Notes: generated by a model from the letters alone, not told the origin. A stretch of DNA of 64,000 bases from Halobacteriovorax sp. (GCA_002720865.1 PBIO01000030.1:62001-126000); one strand, 5' to 3'. Numbered from the stretch's first letter, positions 1-8,922 are shown. Program-made: numbers and translations.

Positions 1-1
1 T

Positions 2-949
2 GAACTTCTTGATGCCACTTATGGCATTGAAAAAGAACCTGAAGAGCCAAAGCCAATTCAAAGCTCAAGAACTGTTTCGAGCGAGTCCGCTTCAAACGAA
101 GAAGACTCTGAAGCAAACGGAATTAAAATCGGGATAGCCGTTGGAGCTGTTGCCATTATTGTTTTTCTTCTTGTTTTAAATAATACAGGAAAAGAAGAGA
201 ATACCTCCGATGATGTGGAAGTTGTTAAAGAAGAAAAAGTAGAACCTGTTAAAAAAGTTGTTCCACAAACTCTCGGAGCAACCACTCCATTAAAAGAAAC
301 CGCAAAACTAGAAGAAGAATTAAGCGTAAAAGTAACCTCTACAGAATCAGATAAACCTGAAGCTATAGCGACACCAGTTCCAAAAGAACAACTAGAAGAA
401 ATTAAAAAAGTTGAACCCACTCCTGCTCCTGTTGTTGAGGCTAAACCTGAACCGACACCAGTACCAGTAGTAGAGGAAAAGAAGAAAGAAGAAGTTGAGA
501 AAAAAGAAGAAAAAATCAGCTTTCGCTCACTGGCCTCGTCCCTTTACAGTGACGATACCAACATGCCTAAGGAAGAGATTGATCGTCTTCTTCCTACAAA
601 ATACCGAGCAGCCGTTGTTGAAGGCAGCCATAATGTATTTATAAACGCCTATAAAGAAGATTCATGGCTTACATATAAAGCAGATGACGGACCAATAAAG
701 AAATTTGTTCTTAGAAAAGGAAGAACCATTTTAATTAGAGGAAAACTTATTAGAGTTTTTCTTGGAAATCTTGGTGCGGTTAAGGTGTTTAGAAATAATA
801 TTCCTCAAAAGATAACTAGCTCTTCAGGAGTAAAGTCACTTGTTTTTCCTCAAGAAAGGGCAAGTGAGTTCGTTATCCCATTATTTATCTTTAACAAGAA
901 CGGCGGAGTTCAAACTTCGGAAGAGTACCTCGCTGAGAACCCTGAGTAG
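2..949 (+). CDS. RodZ-like membrane protein, C-terminal part (5' end outside window)
   Basis: The reading frame is open from base 2, so the gene starts upstream of the window. What remains is a cytoplasmic linker, one transmembrane helix encoded at about 128-185 (GIAVGAVAIIVFLLVL), a long Pro/Glu/Lys/Val-rich periplasmic linker, and a C-terminal domain from about base 600. That domain resembles DUF4115 of RodZ: a 'DSWLTYKADDG' strand, 'RKGRTILIRG', 'LGNLGAVKVF' and a hydrophobic end. RodZ family proteins join MreB in the cytoplasm to the wall-elongation machinery. The HTH domain that would confirm the family lies outside the window. The stop codon abuts the stop of the convergent lptF-like gene with no base between them. 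Confidence 0.7.
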   Translation, partial: ELLDATYGIEKEPEEPKPIQSSRTVSSESASNEEDSEANGIKIGIAVGAVAIIVFLLVLNNTGKEENTSDDVEVVKEEKVEPVKKVVPQTLGATTPLKETAKLEEELSVKVTSTESDKPEAIATPVPKEQLEEIKKVEPTPAPVVEAKPEPTPVPVVEEKKKEEVEKKEEKISFRSLASSLYSDDTNMPKEEIDRLLPTKYRAAVVEGSHNVFINAYKEDSWLTYKADDGPIKKFVLRKGRTILIRGKLIRVFLGNLGAVKVFRNNIPQKITSSSGVKSLVFPQERASEFVIPLFIFNKNGGVQTSEEYLAENPE

Positions 950-2128
950 CTAGCTCATCCAATCAAGTTTTCTATAATAAATCGATCCCACGAGACCGGT
1001 GAGGATTGTCGGTACAAAGACAGTGATGACAGGTGGAAGACCACCCTTTCGAGACAAGCTAACACCAATAAAGAAAAGTGCGTAGTAACCAATAAGAAAT
1101 AGTAAGCCGATTGTTCCGGAACTTTTAGTTCTTCCCCTTCCCTTTTTAATTCCTAAACTAAAGCCAAGAAAAATGAATAGAAAGATTTGTACGGGTGCAT
1201 TGAATCGGCTCCAATACTCTAGCTGGGTCTTAGGTAATCTTGCCTTGATATGGCCAATTTCCTGCTGTTCGGTACTTGTAAGTTTTTCCTTTTTAGATAA
1301 TTCTAAAAGTTTCTTTTTACTATTTTCGATCAACTCACCAAGCTCTTTATTCGTTCGCATGGCATCTTTTGTGACAAACCCAGGAGTATACCCGCCGGTT
1401 AAAATCGGAAAATCATATTCTTTGAACAATATTTTTTCAATTTCATTTCCATTCTCGTCTGTTTTTAAAATATTTCCATCTGATAAATTAAACCTAAGAG
1501 CGGGAATTGCTCCACCTTTTAAAATCTGTTTAATTAGAACACCTTTTTTGGCGAAGATGACTCGATCGACCTTTTTCTTAAAGTCAGTTGTAGAGATAAA
1601 AACATTCTCCATTACAGTGGAGTCTCCAGAAACCTTTTCCGCAAATAAAGTTACACCTGGGATATCAGCAAAAAATTTCTCTGACTTAATATCAGTTAAG
1701 AAACCCTTACTCGTAAGCTTGATGACGGTGTTTTTAAAAAGAGTTTTAGAATGAGGTATCAAGTTTATATTCATGCAAAATAATGTTGCAGAAATAACCA
1801 CCGCCATGGCCAAGAATGGCTTTAAGAGTGAGGCCTTCGTCGTGCCGAAAGAACGCATAGCAACAATCTCAGAATCTTCACTTAATTTATTTAATGTATA
1901 AATGGTGGCGAAAAAAGCGGATAAAGGTATGGCCATGGGCAGAAAGCTTACTGATATATGACCTACAAGCTCTAAAACCTGTCCCATATCTACACCTTTC
2001 TTTGTAATAATCCTCGTTAATCGAAAAAGCTGAAAGGTTAATAAGAAGGCCACAAAGAAAAAGGCACTCAAAAAGAATGGTGGAATAAAGTTATAGGCTA
2101 AATAGCGCTGTTTAATATTGAGTAGCAA
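950..2128 (-). CDS. LptF/LptG family permease
   Basis: This 392-residue inner-membrane protein belongs to the YjgP/YjgQ (LptF/LptG) family, which with LptB extracts LPS from the inner membrane and passes it to LptC/A. N-terminal helices are followed by the family segment around residues 60-95 (LPMAIPLSAFFATIYTLNKLSEDSEIVAMRS, where the charged 'SEDSEIVAMRSFG' stretch is typical). A periplasmic jellyroll region spans about 130-270, and three or four C-terminal helices begin near residue 305. The start is TTG, supported by an AGAGGG Shine-Dalgarno eight bases upstream; no ATG fits. Which of the two paralogues it is cannot be decided here, and its partner is not in the window. It is divergent from pepA. 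Confidence 0.88.
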   Translation of the reverse strand: MLLNIKQRYLAYNFIPPFFLSAFFFVAFLLTFQLFRLTRIITKKGVDMGQVLELVGHISVSFLPMAIPLSAFFATIYTLNKLSEDSEIVAMRSFGTTKASLLKPFLAMAVVISATLFCMNINLIPHSKTLFKNTVIKLTSKGFLTDIKSEKFFADIPGVTLFAEKVSGDSTVMENVFISTTDFKKKVDRVIFAKKGVLIKQILKGGAIPALRFNLSDGNILKTDENGNEIEKILFKEYDFPILTGGYTPGFVTKDAMRTNKELGELIENSKKKLLELSKKEKLTSTEQQEIGHIKARLPKTQLEYWSRFNAPVQIFLFIFLGFSLGIKKGRGRTKSSGTIGLLFLIGYYALFFIGVSLSRKGGLPPVITVFVPTILTGLVGSIYYRKLDWMS

Positions 2129-2206
2129 AAATTGTCCCTCTTAGACATCGTAGGTCTTCTCTGTTAGTTTAACGCGCTATAAAGATAATGCAAATGTGAG
2201 GCAAAT

Positions 2207-3730
2207 ATGGATTTTAAATTAAATTTTAACGCAAAAAATCATTCTGACTGTGAAGTCGCTGTCTTCGCCGGTTTCTCTAAAACCGAAACGAAAGGCAAAA
2301 AAACTGAAACAAAACTTGTTAACTCCCACTGGCCTAAAGAAGTAAAAGACGCTTTTTCTTCATTTAAAGCTTCAAATAACTTTAAGGGAACCAACGGTGA
2401 AACTCTTGTCTTTCCTCTTGATGGTGGACACATCGCTGTAGCTTTTGGGTTAGGTGAAAAATCAAAACTTACTCTTGAATGCTCAAGAAAAGCAATCGCA
2501 AATCTTTTTAAAAGATTAGTGGATCATCACGAAGATGTTGCCGTTAACTTAGACTCTTTTATTATTAAAGGAAAACTAGAAGATAGCATCACTGCAATGG
2601 TTGAATCTTTTATCATGACTGAATACCGTTATGACGCTTTCAAAAGCTCTGCAAATAAGAACAAGTCAAAACTTAAAACAGTTATCCTTGACTCTAAACA
2701 ACCAAAGTCAAAACTAAAGAAAGCTCAAGCGGCTTTAGATGCTGCAGTAGCAGTTGCTGAGTCAGTTAACCTAGCTCGTGACTTCGTAAACTGTCCTCCT
2801 AATGATCTTCACTCAATTAATTACGCGAAAAGAGTTGTCGCTGACGCTAAAAAGCTTAAAGGTGTAAAAGTGAAGGTTCTTGGTAGAGCTGAACTTAAAA
2901 AAGAAAAGATGGGAATGTACTTAGCTGTAAATCAAGGTTCAGACTATGAAGCTCAGCTTGTTCATCTAACTTACACTCCTCCAAAGGCGACTAAGAAAAC
3001 TAAACATATTGCTTTAGTAGGTAAAGGTTTAACATTTGATACTGGTGGACTTTCATTAAAGCCAGGTGCTGCCATGGTTAATATGAAATTTGATATGGCC
3101 GGTTCTTCAACAATGTACGGAGCCTTTAGAGCTGCTGTTCTAACAGGAGCCAAGTGTAAGATAACTTGTCTACTAGGACTAACAGACAACGCCATTGGAC
3201 CAAAAGCGATTTACCCAGACGCTGTCGTTACTGCAAGAAATGGGAAAACAGTTGAAATCCTAAATACAGATGCTGAAGGACGATTAGTTCTAGGTGACGT
3301 TATAAATTACGCTTGTGATCTAAAGCCTGACGCAATTATCGATGCAGCAACACTTACTGGAGCCTGCCTTGTGGCCGTTGGACATGAAACATGTGCCATT
3401 TTAGGTAATAATCAAAAGCTAATTGATAGTGTTCTTAAATCTGCAAAAAATAAAGATGAGTATATGTGGCAACTTCCTATCATTCCAGAATTCCATGATG
3501 ATCTTAAGTCAGTAACAGCTGATCTTAAAAATATCGGTGGTTCTAGATTTGGTGGAACAGCTAAAGCTGCTGCATTCCTTGAAAACTTTGTTGAAGAAGG
3601 AATTGCTTGGGCCCATTTAGACATCGCTGGAATTGGTGACAGTCAAGGTGCTCATAAGCCTTACTGCCCAGCTAAAGGTGGCTCTGGTCTTATCGTAAGA
3701 TCTTTATGTGATTACTTACATAATGTTTAA
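2207..3730 (+). CDS. pepA: Leucyl aminopeptidase (M17)
   Basis: Cytosolic dizinc/dimanganese aminopeptidase that removes N-terminal residues, classically Leu. It has 507 residues, the usual family length, with a variable N-terminal domain to about residue 165 and the M17 catalytic domain after it. Metal-binding and catalytic blocks are clear: VGKGLTFDTGG near 270 with the catalytic Lys, KFDMAGS near 293, and the signature NTDAEGRLVLGD near 353 with the catalytic Arg. The ATG follows a GAGG ribosome site. The stop overlaps the trmL start as TAATG, which suggests translational coupling. Confidence 0.95.
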   Translation: MDFKLNFNAKNHSDCEVAVFAGFSKTETKGKKTETKLVNSHWPKEVKDAFSSFKASNNFKGTNGETLVFPLDGGHIAVAFGLGEKSKLTLECSRKAIANLFKRLVDHHEDVAVNLDSFIIKGKLEDSITAMVESFIMTEYRYDAFKSSANKNKSKLKTVILDSKQPKSKLKKAQAALDAAVAVAESVNLARDFVNCPPNDLHSINYAKRVVADAKKLKGVKVKVLGRAELKKEKMGMYLAVNQGSDYEAQLVHLTYTPPKATKKTKHIALVGKGLTFDTGGLSLKPGAAMVNMKFDMAGSSTMYGAFRAAVLTGAKCKITCLLGLTDNAIGPKAIYPDAVVTARNGKTVEILNTDAEGRLVLGDVINYACDLKPDAIIDAATLTGACLVAVGHETCAILGNNQKLIDSVLKSAKNKDEYMWQLPIIPEFHDDLKSVTADLKNIGGSRFGGTAKAAAFLENFVEEGIAWAHLDIAGIGDSQGAHKPYCPAKGGSGLIVRSLCDYLHNV

Positions 3731-4197
3731 TGAATAAAACTCGATTTAATATCGTTTTATATACGCCCGATATTCCCGGAAATACTGGAAGTATCGGGCG
3801 TACTTGCGTGGCCCTTGGGTTACGTCTTATCCTAATAAAGCCCTATGGCTTTGACCTATCAGAAAAAGCCGTGAGAAGAGCTGGCTTAGACTACTGGAAG
3901 CATATTGAACTTACAGAGTATGATAGCTGGAATGATTTTTTAGAAACTGAGCAACCTGAAAATATGATCTTGTTTTCAAAAACCGCTGAAAAGGTTTTCT
4001 ACGATGCTCCTTATAAAGAAAATTGTTACCTTGTATTTGGCTCTGAGACTAAGGCCCTTCCGGCCACCATCATGAAAGAAAATAAAAGCTCGCTTTATTC
4101 ACTGCCACAATACTCAGAACATATTAGAAGCCTTAACCTCTCAAACGTAGCAACGACGGCCGCCTACGAAGCCCTAAGGCAAATTAGTTATTCGTAA
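3730..4197 (+). CDS. trmL: tRNA (cytidine(34)-2'-O)-methyltransferase
   Basis: SPOUT-class methyltransferase of 155 residues that methylates the 2'-O of the wobble base in tRNA-Leu isoacceptors, using SAM. Family blocks are visible: the N-terminal YTPDIPGNTGSIGRTC, then LILIKPYGF, RRAGLDYW, the knot-forming LVFGSETKALP and the C-terminal RSLNLSNVATTAAYEAL. Length and domain content match a single-domain TrmL. It overlaps the pepA stop by one base, so the two probably share a transcript. The pairing with a peptidase has no obvious functional logic. Confidence 0.93.
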   Translation: MNKTRFNIVLYTPDIPGNTGSIGRTCVALGLRLILIKPYGFDLSEKAVRRAGLDYWKHIELTEYDSWNDFLETEQPENMILFSKTAEKVFYDAPYKENCYLVFGSETKALPATIMKENKSSLYSLPQYSEHIRSLNLSNVATTAAYEALRQISYS

Positions 4198-4207
4198 ATT
4201 ATTTTAC

Positions 4208-4618
4208 CTAAAAGAGTTTTTCTAATAAAACCCCTCCAATTTTATAGATTCCTGGTGTGGCCAGGATGAGTGAGCCTAAACTTAGTACTAAAGTTTTATG
4301 ATGATTTATTAGCTTTAGGTCCATGTTCTCAAACTTCAGGTCTACTTTTTCAAACCTCGTTTCAATTTGCTCAAACCTCATATCGATTTGCTCAAATTTC
4401 ATGTCGATTTGCTCAAATCTCTTATCAACAAGATCGAATCGCTGATAAATAATATCAAACTGCCGCTCAACCTTAGAGCCTTCTTTTTCTAAGTCTTCTT
4501 TAGTCGCTAATTTATCATTTATCAGATCACTCATAGTTCCAACCAGCACTTCAGACTGCTTCTTATTAAAACCAGCCTGATTCATTTTTTTTACTTCCTT
4601 ATTCGTATCAAAAAACAT
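4208..4618 (-). CDS. Coiled-coil protein with C-terminal membrane segment (DUF1640/CCDC90-like)
   Basis: No enzyme motif is visible. From the ATG at 4618 (AGAGG four bases upstream) the product is 136 residues; an in-frame TTG at 4654 would add 12 residues but lacks a ribosome site. Residues about 60-105 form six near-identical heptads of the type 'RFEQIDM', encoded by a 21-base repeat at about 4320-4450, so a long parallel coiled coil is likely. A hydrophobic C-terminal stretch (LVLSLGSLILATPGIYKIGG) could be a tail anchor. This layout resembles the DUF1640 family, whose role is unclear in bacteria. It is convergent with trmL, 10 bases away. Confidence 0.65.
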   Translation of the reverse strand: MFFDTNKEVKKMNQAGFNKKQSEVLVGTMSDLINDKLATKEDLEKEGSKVERQFDIIYQRFDLVDKRFEQIDMKFEQIDMRFEQIETRFEKVDLKFENMDLKLINHHKTLVLSLGSLILATPGIYKIGGVLLEKLF

Positions 4619-4727
4619 TTTACCTCTCTTTCGGTTTTTCCAAAGAGAATTCAAGGCAGATTCTTGATGCCTAAAAATAAAGGCTTGATTTTATTTGTTG
4701 TAAAAATGAAAAAAATAAAAAATTGAA

Positions 4728-5525
4728 CTAGGAGAAGACTCTCTTCTTTAAATAATCTCTTAGTTTCCCTGGTAAAATTAAAGAAATTAAACTTCTAAAG
4801 AGATAGAGAATAAAAAGAGGACCACCGCCAAATTTTCGAAAGGCCATAACTCTAGACTTTATAGCCGACCAGGTTTGAGCTTTATTTTTTTTAACAGTAA
4901 TGCTCTCATGGGCCGTATGCCGAATAGTTAGTAAGTCTGAAAGATAGGAAAGTTCACCTTCTTCAGCCATTCGAACAATTAGATTATAGTCTTGGGCGTA
5001 TTTAATATTTTCATCATACCCCTTAACTTTTTTAAAAGTATCCGCCCGCATAAAAAGTGTGGAATGAGTAAATGGATTAAAATAACAAAGGGTTGTTTTT
5101 AAATCTGAGTTTGAATCAATTTTTATAGATCTATGCTCTTTTAAAATTCCGTTTCCAATATCATCTTGTGTTCGCCCAGCGCAGACAACAATATGAGGAT
5201 TAGCTTCCATGAAATCAAATTGAATTTGTAATCGCTCTTTAGTGGACCAGTCATCTGAATCAAGACGAGCTAAATATTTTCCAGCTGCTAAGCTAGCCGC
5301 TTTATTTAATGATTTAGTAAGCCCAAGATTTTCATCATTTTTAATCAATTTTATTCGAGGGTCATTAAAAGAATTCACGACCTTAATATTGGAATCTGTC
5401 ATGCCATCATCAATTAATATAACCTCAAAATCTCTGTAACTTTGATTGATCAGACTTCCTAAAGATTCCTCTAGAAATTCATCCCTCTCTTTAAAAACAG
5501 ACATTAATACAGATATTCCTGGCAT
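4728..5525 (-). CDS. Glycosyltransferase family 2
   Basis: GT-A fold glycosyltransferase of 265 residues. The N-terminal nucleotide-sugar domain shows SVLMSVFKERDEFLEESL, the VILIDDGMTD acid pair, NLGLTKSLNKA and the metal-binding ARLDSDDWS (DXD-type) near residue 93. After residue about 220 there is a short hydrophobic stretch (LFILYLFRSLISLIL) and a basic tail, so it probably sits on the inner membrane. The sugar and acceptor cannot be read. It is divergent from an O-antigen ligase gene, so a role in LPS or capsule sugars is likely. The ATG has GAGG five bases upstream. Confidence 0.88.
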   Translation of the reverse strand: MPGISVLMSVFKERDEFLEESLGSLINQSYRDFEVILIDDGMTDSNIKVVNSFNDPRIKLIKNDENLGLTKSLNKAASLAAGKYLARLDSDDWSTKERLQIQFDFMEANPHIVVCAGRTQDDIGNGILKEHRSIKIDSNSDLKTTLCYFNPFTHSTLFMRADTFKKVKGYDENIKYAQDYNLIVRMAEEGELSYLSDLLTIRHTAHESITVKKNKAQTWSAIKSRVMAFRKFGGGPLFILYLFRSLISLILPGKLRDYLKKRVFS

Positions 5526-5679
5526 TTTTTCCTCAATGATTTCCTCAATTCTAACTTAAATAGTGGAAAATTAAAAAATGAAACCATGCGCAATAGCTTT
5601 CGAAAATATATTCCTTAGTTACGAACTAAAAGCCTTATGGTAATTCCCTTGCGACACACAATTACAGGAAACAACTATA

Positions 5680-7494
5680 ATGAAGAAATATTGGCCTCTA
5701 GGACTTCTAGTAACCACCCTAATTTGGGGTAGCTTCTTTTCCACCTTACTCCATGCAAAGATCTTCTTTTTTCAATTCTGGGTAGGTCTAGGGCTTCTAA
5801 CCTACTCAAAAGAAGGCTTTAAGCTTTCAAAGCTTCATTTATTATTAATAGGCCTTTTATCTTTTGCAGCAATTTCTAGTTTTTGGGCCAGTGACCTTTA
5901 TCTTGTCTGGAATGGCCATTATTGGCGTGGAACTGGGATATATTTTTATCTCTCACTTCTTCTGGCCTATCTAAGCCTAAGTTCTAAAGAGGAAGATAAG
6001 CTAGACCAGCTAGACCAGCTACTCATGGGCACAATTGCTGTTTCCGGGATTGTTTCAGCTTGCTCAATATTCGATAGCCTTTTCATTAGAGGAGAATCAG
6101 CCAGTACTGTTTTTACGGAAAATACTAATGCTACGGCCGGATTGGTTGGAATTGCATTCTTACTCGTATTCAAAAAGTTTGATGATTTAAAAAAGATTAA
6201 AAAATTTCTTCCAGGCTCCCTTCTTATCCTTTTCTTTGTGGCCATCGTATTAAGCGGCTCTAGATCTGCTCTTGGGGGGCTGATCCTAAGTTTTAGCCTT
6301 CTTATAATCTTTAATAATAGAAATCTTATTAAAGGCTCGATTGTAGCTGCACTTTCTGTTTTAGTTGCTCTAGTCGCTTACTATTTCCTTATCGACGCTA
6401 CTTTTATCAATAATATGTTTGCCAGAGCCGAGAATTTTCACCGTTTAAAGATCTGGAGTGGGGCGTTTAATGCGTTTTTAGATGCTCCGATACTAGGTTG
6501 GGGCCTTCATGGGCTCTACGAAGGCTTTTGGAATAATTTTCCAGGAACTCTTTCAGGACAATTCCAGTGGATAGATAACGCTCACTCAATTTTCTTTAAT
6601 ATCTTAAGTGAGTTAGGGCTTATCGGATTCTCCCTTTTTGCAGCTATTCTATTTTTTATTTATAAAAAAATTGCCGTTTTAGACTCCAAAGAAAAGAGTT
6701 TTTGGTCAATTTTTCTACTATACGTTTTCTCATACCTACTTTTTCAGCCCGTATATATCGATACTTTAGTCTTCCTTCTTATCGCCTTTAGTATTTTCAC
6801 CGTTCAATCGACAAACAAAGAAGAAAAAGAATTTGAGTTCAAAGGAATTTTACCCACAACAACTAAAGTTGCCTTAGGCCTATTCCTTATGATCATTAGC
6901 TTTCAGCAAATACATCAGCATTACCTTATTAAAGAATCGAGAAAGGCTCTTGTTAATGGAAGGGATTATCGCCCTATTTGGAAAAATTTTCTAGGCTCTA
7001 CCCCTATGGTCGATAAAACAGGGGCCCTACTTCACTTAAGTAATCAATTCACACTACTTGTAAGTGACCAATCACTACCTGAGAAAGATAAGAATATTTT
7101 TAATATCTTAATCCTTAGAGAGTTTGAAAAATTTTCTAAAACAAGCCAGCACAGACCTAGATATCAAGATGCTTATGGAGTCTGGCTAATGAGAAATAGG
7201 AAACTAGATGAAGCTGAAAGGGTTTTTGATAATATTTTAAAAAAATCCCCCATCATCGTGAACATCATTAATCTAAAAGCTGAATTAAAGATCCTTAAGG
7301 GAGATAAGAGTTCAGCCTTAAGCTTATTTGAAAAGTCTAACGAGCTACATAAGAGCGTTTCCACAAAAATGAATTTAGCTAGGCTTTATGCTGAATCAGG
7401 CTACCGTGAAAAAGCTAAGCAGATGCTAAAAGAGGCTTTAATTCTTAGCCCTGCTAATCCTCAGATACTTCAAATTTTGAATCAGTTTAATTAG
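5680..7494 (+). CDS. O-antigen ligase/polymerase (Wzy_C) family protein with C-terminal TPR repeats
   Basis: Polytopic protein of 604 residues with about 11-12 membrane helices in residues 1-420. The Wzy_C core is at about 170-360, including 'VLSGSRSALGG' and a large loop with 'RLKIWSGAFNAFLDAPILGWG' and 'DNAHSIFFNILSELGLIG'; such WaaL-type loops carry the catalytic Arg and His. Residues about 490-604 are soluble and contain two or three TPR-like helix pairs (RYQDAYGVWLMRNRKLDEAE; SALSLFEKS; RLYAESGYREKAKQML), giving a periplasmic tail. Members ligate or polymerise undecaprenyl-linked glycans, or O-glycosylate proteins. Which it does here is not decidable, but with TPRs both LPS ligase and PglL-like roles stay open. 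Confidence 0.85.
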   Translation: MKKYWPLGLLVTTLIWGSFFSTLLHAKIFFFQFWVGLGLLTYSKEGFKLSKLHLLLIGLLSFAAISSFWASDLYLVWNGHYWRGTGIYFYLSLLLAYLSLSSKEEDKLDQLDQLLMGTIAVSGIVSACSIFDSLFIRGESASTVFTENTNATAGLVGIAFLLVFKKFDDLKKIKKFLPGSLLILFFVAIVLSGSRSALGGLILSFSLLIIFNNRNLIKGSIVAALSVLVALVAYYFLIDATFINNMFARAENFHRLKIWSGAFNAFLDAPILGWGLHGLYEGFWNNFPGTLSGQFQWIDNAHSIFFNILSELGLIGFSLFAAILFFIYKKIAVLDSKEKSFWSIFLLYVFSYLLFQPVYIDTLVFLLIAFSIFTVQSTNKEEKEFEFKGILPTTTKVALGLFLMIISFQQIHQHYLIKESRKALVNGRDYRPIWKNFLGSTPMVDKTGALLHLSNQFTLLVSDQSLPEKDKNIFNILILREFEKFSKTSQHRPRYQDAYGVWLMRNRKLDEAERVFDNILKKSPIIVNIINLKAELKILKGDKSSALSLFEKSNELHKSVSTKMNLARLYAESGYREKAKQMLKEALILSPANPQILQILNQFN

Positions 7495-7522
7495 GAACTA
7501 AAGAGTAAGGAACTAAAGACTA
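7493..7522 (+). repeat. Tandem 15-bp direct repeat
   Basis: Two 15-base copies (7493-7507 and 7508-7522), AGGAACTAAAGAGTA and AGGAACTAAAGACTA, differ at one base. The first copy begins inside the stop codon of the O-antigen ligase gene. They look like a local duplication; no function is apparent. Confidence 0.8.
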
Positions 7523-7590
7523 AGAAACCCGACTCTGACTCTCGGTGTTCGTGCCTTCGGCACTGCCTCGAGTCTTCGCTTGTGTTGTTC

Positions 7591-7617
7591 GGCTTCAAAG
7601 CCTTTGGCTTTGAAGCC
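7591..7617. repeat. Perfect 12-bp inverted repeat (intergenic hairpin)
   Basis: Arms 7591-7602 (GGCTTCAAAGCC) and 7606-7617 (GGCTTTGAAGCC) are perfectly complementary around a TTT loop. No T-run follows on either strand, so it is not a classic intrinsic terminator. A second small hairpin, GTGCC-TTC-GGCAC at 7551-7563, precedes it. The block 7530-7620 is more GC-rich than the surrounding intergenic DNA and lies between two convergent genes, as REP-like or terminator-associated elements often do. Confidence 0.7.
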
Positions 7618-7620
7618 TCC

Positions 7621-7647
7621 AAATAAAAAGGGCTCCGTTAGGAGCCC
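7621..7647 (-). terminator. Intrinsic terminator of the outer-membrane protein gene
   Basis: On the minus strand GGGCTCC-TAAC-GGAGCCC (7647 to 7630) is followed by TTTTTATTT (7629 to 7621). It lies 30 bases past the stop of the barrel gene. On the plus strand the hairpin is followed only by a short pyrimidine stretch, so it should act weakly for the ligase gene. Confidence 0.88.
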
Positions 7648-7678
7648 TCTTATATTTCTTTAAATTTAATTTAAGAAA

Positions 7679-8821
7679 TTAGAACCAGTAATGAACAGCT
7701 ACTTCTGTAAGAACAGTAGATAGGCTTAGGTCATCATTAGTTGAACCGATGTTACCGTCAACTTTTAGCTTACCAAAGTTAAGAGTAGCACCTGCTCTAA
7801 CTCTTGTTGAAGCGTCATTTACTTCAGTTTCAAGAGAACCAGCTGTAGCAGCTTTTGTAGTGTCCTTGTCGATTAGGATGTTTTGAGAAACAGATCCTCT
7901 CCAAGTTAACCAAGAAGTTGCATCAGCTTCGAAGGCTACGTTAAGTGATAAAGCATCAGTTCCAGCTTCTGACTTAGTAGTTGCACTAATTGCTTTAGTT
8001 TCACCTGATTGAGTCATGTACTCAACATCAGAGTAGATTCTAGCAGTTGAAGAAACTTCGTGGATATGACCAGCACCAACAGTGATTGTTGAACGCTTAG
8101 TTTCACCTTTAGTTAGACCAACAGTTGCTGAAGTAACTTCTACTTTTCTTGAGTCGTAGTTACCATAGAATGTCCAGCTTCCCCAGTGGTAAGCAAGAGC
8201 GATGTCCATCATTGAACCTTCAGCTTTACCAGAAGCAGTTACAGAAGTGTTTGAAGCATTTTCGTACTCATCTTTAAGAACAAAGTTAATTGAACCTTCG
8301 ATATCACCGAAAACAGCACCAGCACCTAGAGACATACCGCTATGCTTTTGCTCTTGAGCAGAAGCAGTTGCTGACTTGTTGCTTGAAGCGGCATAACCGA
8401 TTCTAGCTCCCCACTGAAATCCCATGTCTCCAGCAAAGAATAGGTCAACATTATCTGAACGATCGATTAGACCAGTAAGACCAATGTTTGCTCCACCGTA
8501 GTTAGACGTTCCTTTAGCAACAGCGTTCTGAGAATCAGAAGTGTCGTTTAGGTAAACACCGTAGTTAAAAGAACCAGCTTCTTTAAAGAAACCACCTGAA
8601 CCATCTGAACCACCGTTACCAGTAGTTGACCACTCCATTACTGTGTAGTTAGTCATTGTTCCAGCGTGAGCTGCGTTTCTGAAAACGTTTCTTGAATCGT
8701 CGATGTAGTGTGAACCACGTGAATCCGACTCACCAAGAGCAGTCATTCTTGAAGTTGTTGCAAAGGCACTAGTTGAGAGAAGCACTAGTCCAGTTGCGAT
8801 TAATAATGATCTTTTCATCAA
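7679..8821 (-). CDS. Outer-membrane beta-barrel protein (porin-like)
   Basis: Secreted protein of 380 residues: a signal peptide to about residue 21 (MMKRSLLIATGLVLLSTSAFA), then many alternating-polarity strands separated by Ser/Thr/Gly/Asp-rich turns, ending in VAVHYWF with a terminal Phe, the classic BAM recognition signal. No cysteine is seen after the signal peptide. Codon choice is visibly more uniform than in its neighbours, which suggests high expression. A strong AAGGAG site lies eight bases before the first of two ATGs, a consensus-like promoter lies upstream, and its own terminator lies downstream. It is probably a monocistronic major outer-membrane protein; pore function or ligand cannot be read. 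Confidence 0.85.
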   Translation of the reverse strand: MMKRSLLIATGLVLLSTSAFATTSRMTALGESDSRGSHYIDDSRNVFRNAAHAGTMTNYTVMEWSTTGNGGSDGSGGFFKEAGSFNYGVYLNDTSDSQNAVAKGTSNYGGANIGLTGLIDRSDNVDLFFAGDMGFQWGARIGYAASSNKSATASAQEQKHSGMSLGAGAVFGDIEGSINFVLKDEYENASNTSVTASGKAEGSMMDIALAYHWGSWTFYGNYDSRKVEVTSATVGLTKGETKRSTITVGAGHIHEVSSTARIYSDVEYMTQSGETKAISATTKSEAGTDALSLNVAFEADATSWLTWRGSVSQNILIDKDTTKAATAGSLETEVNDASTRVRAGATLNFGKLKVDGNIGSTNDDLSLSTVLTEVAVHYWF

Positions 8822-8922
8822 ATCTTCTCCTTGAAGTTATGATTGGAATTACATCCAACATTTGTAAAACCAAGTATTAGTTATTTCTAAAACTTATTTT
8901 ATTACTTTTATCTATTATTATA

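Noticed and set aside
1173-1754. Open frame of 193 codons on the plus strand
   Set aside because: It is antisense to the LptF/G-type gene, which has clear family blocks; the shadow protein has no ribosome site or family resemblance.
4320-4450. Repeats as a CRISPR array
   Set aside because: The 21-base repeats are contiguous, in frame and encode coiled-coil heptads; there are no spacers and no cas genes.
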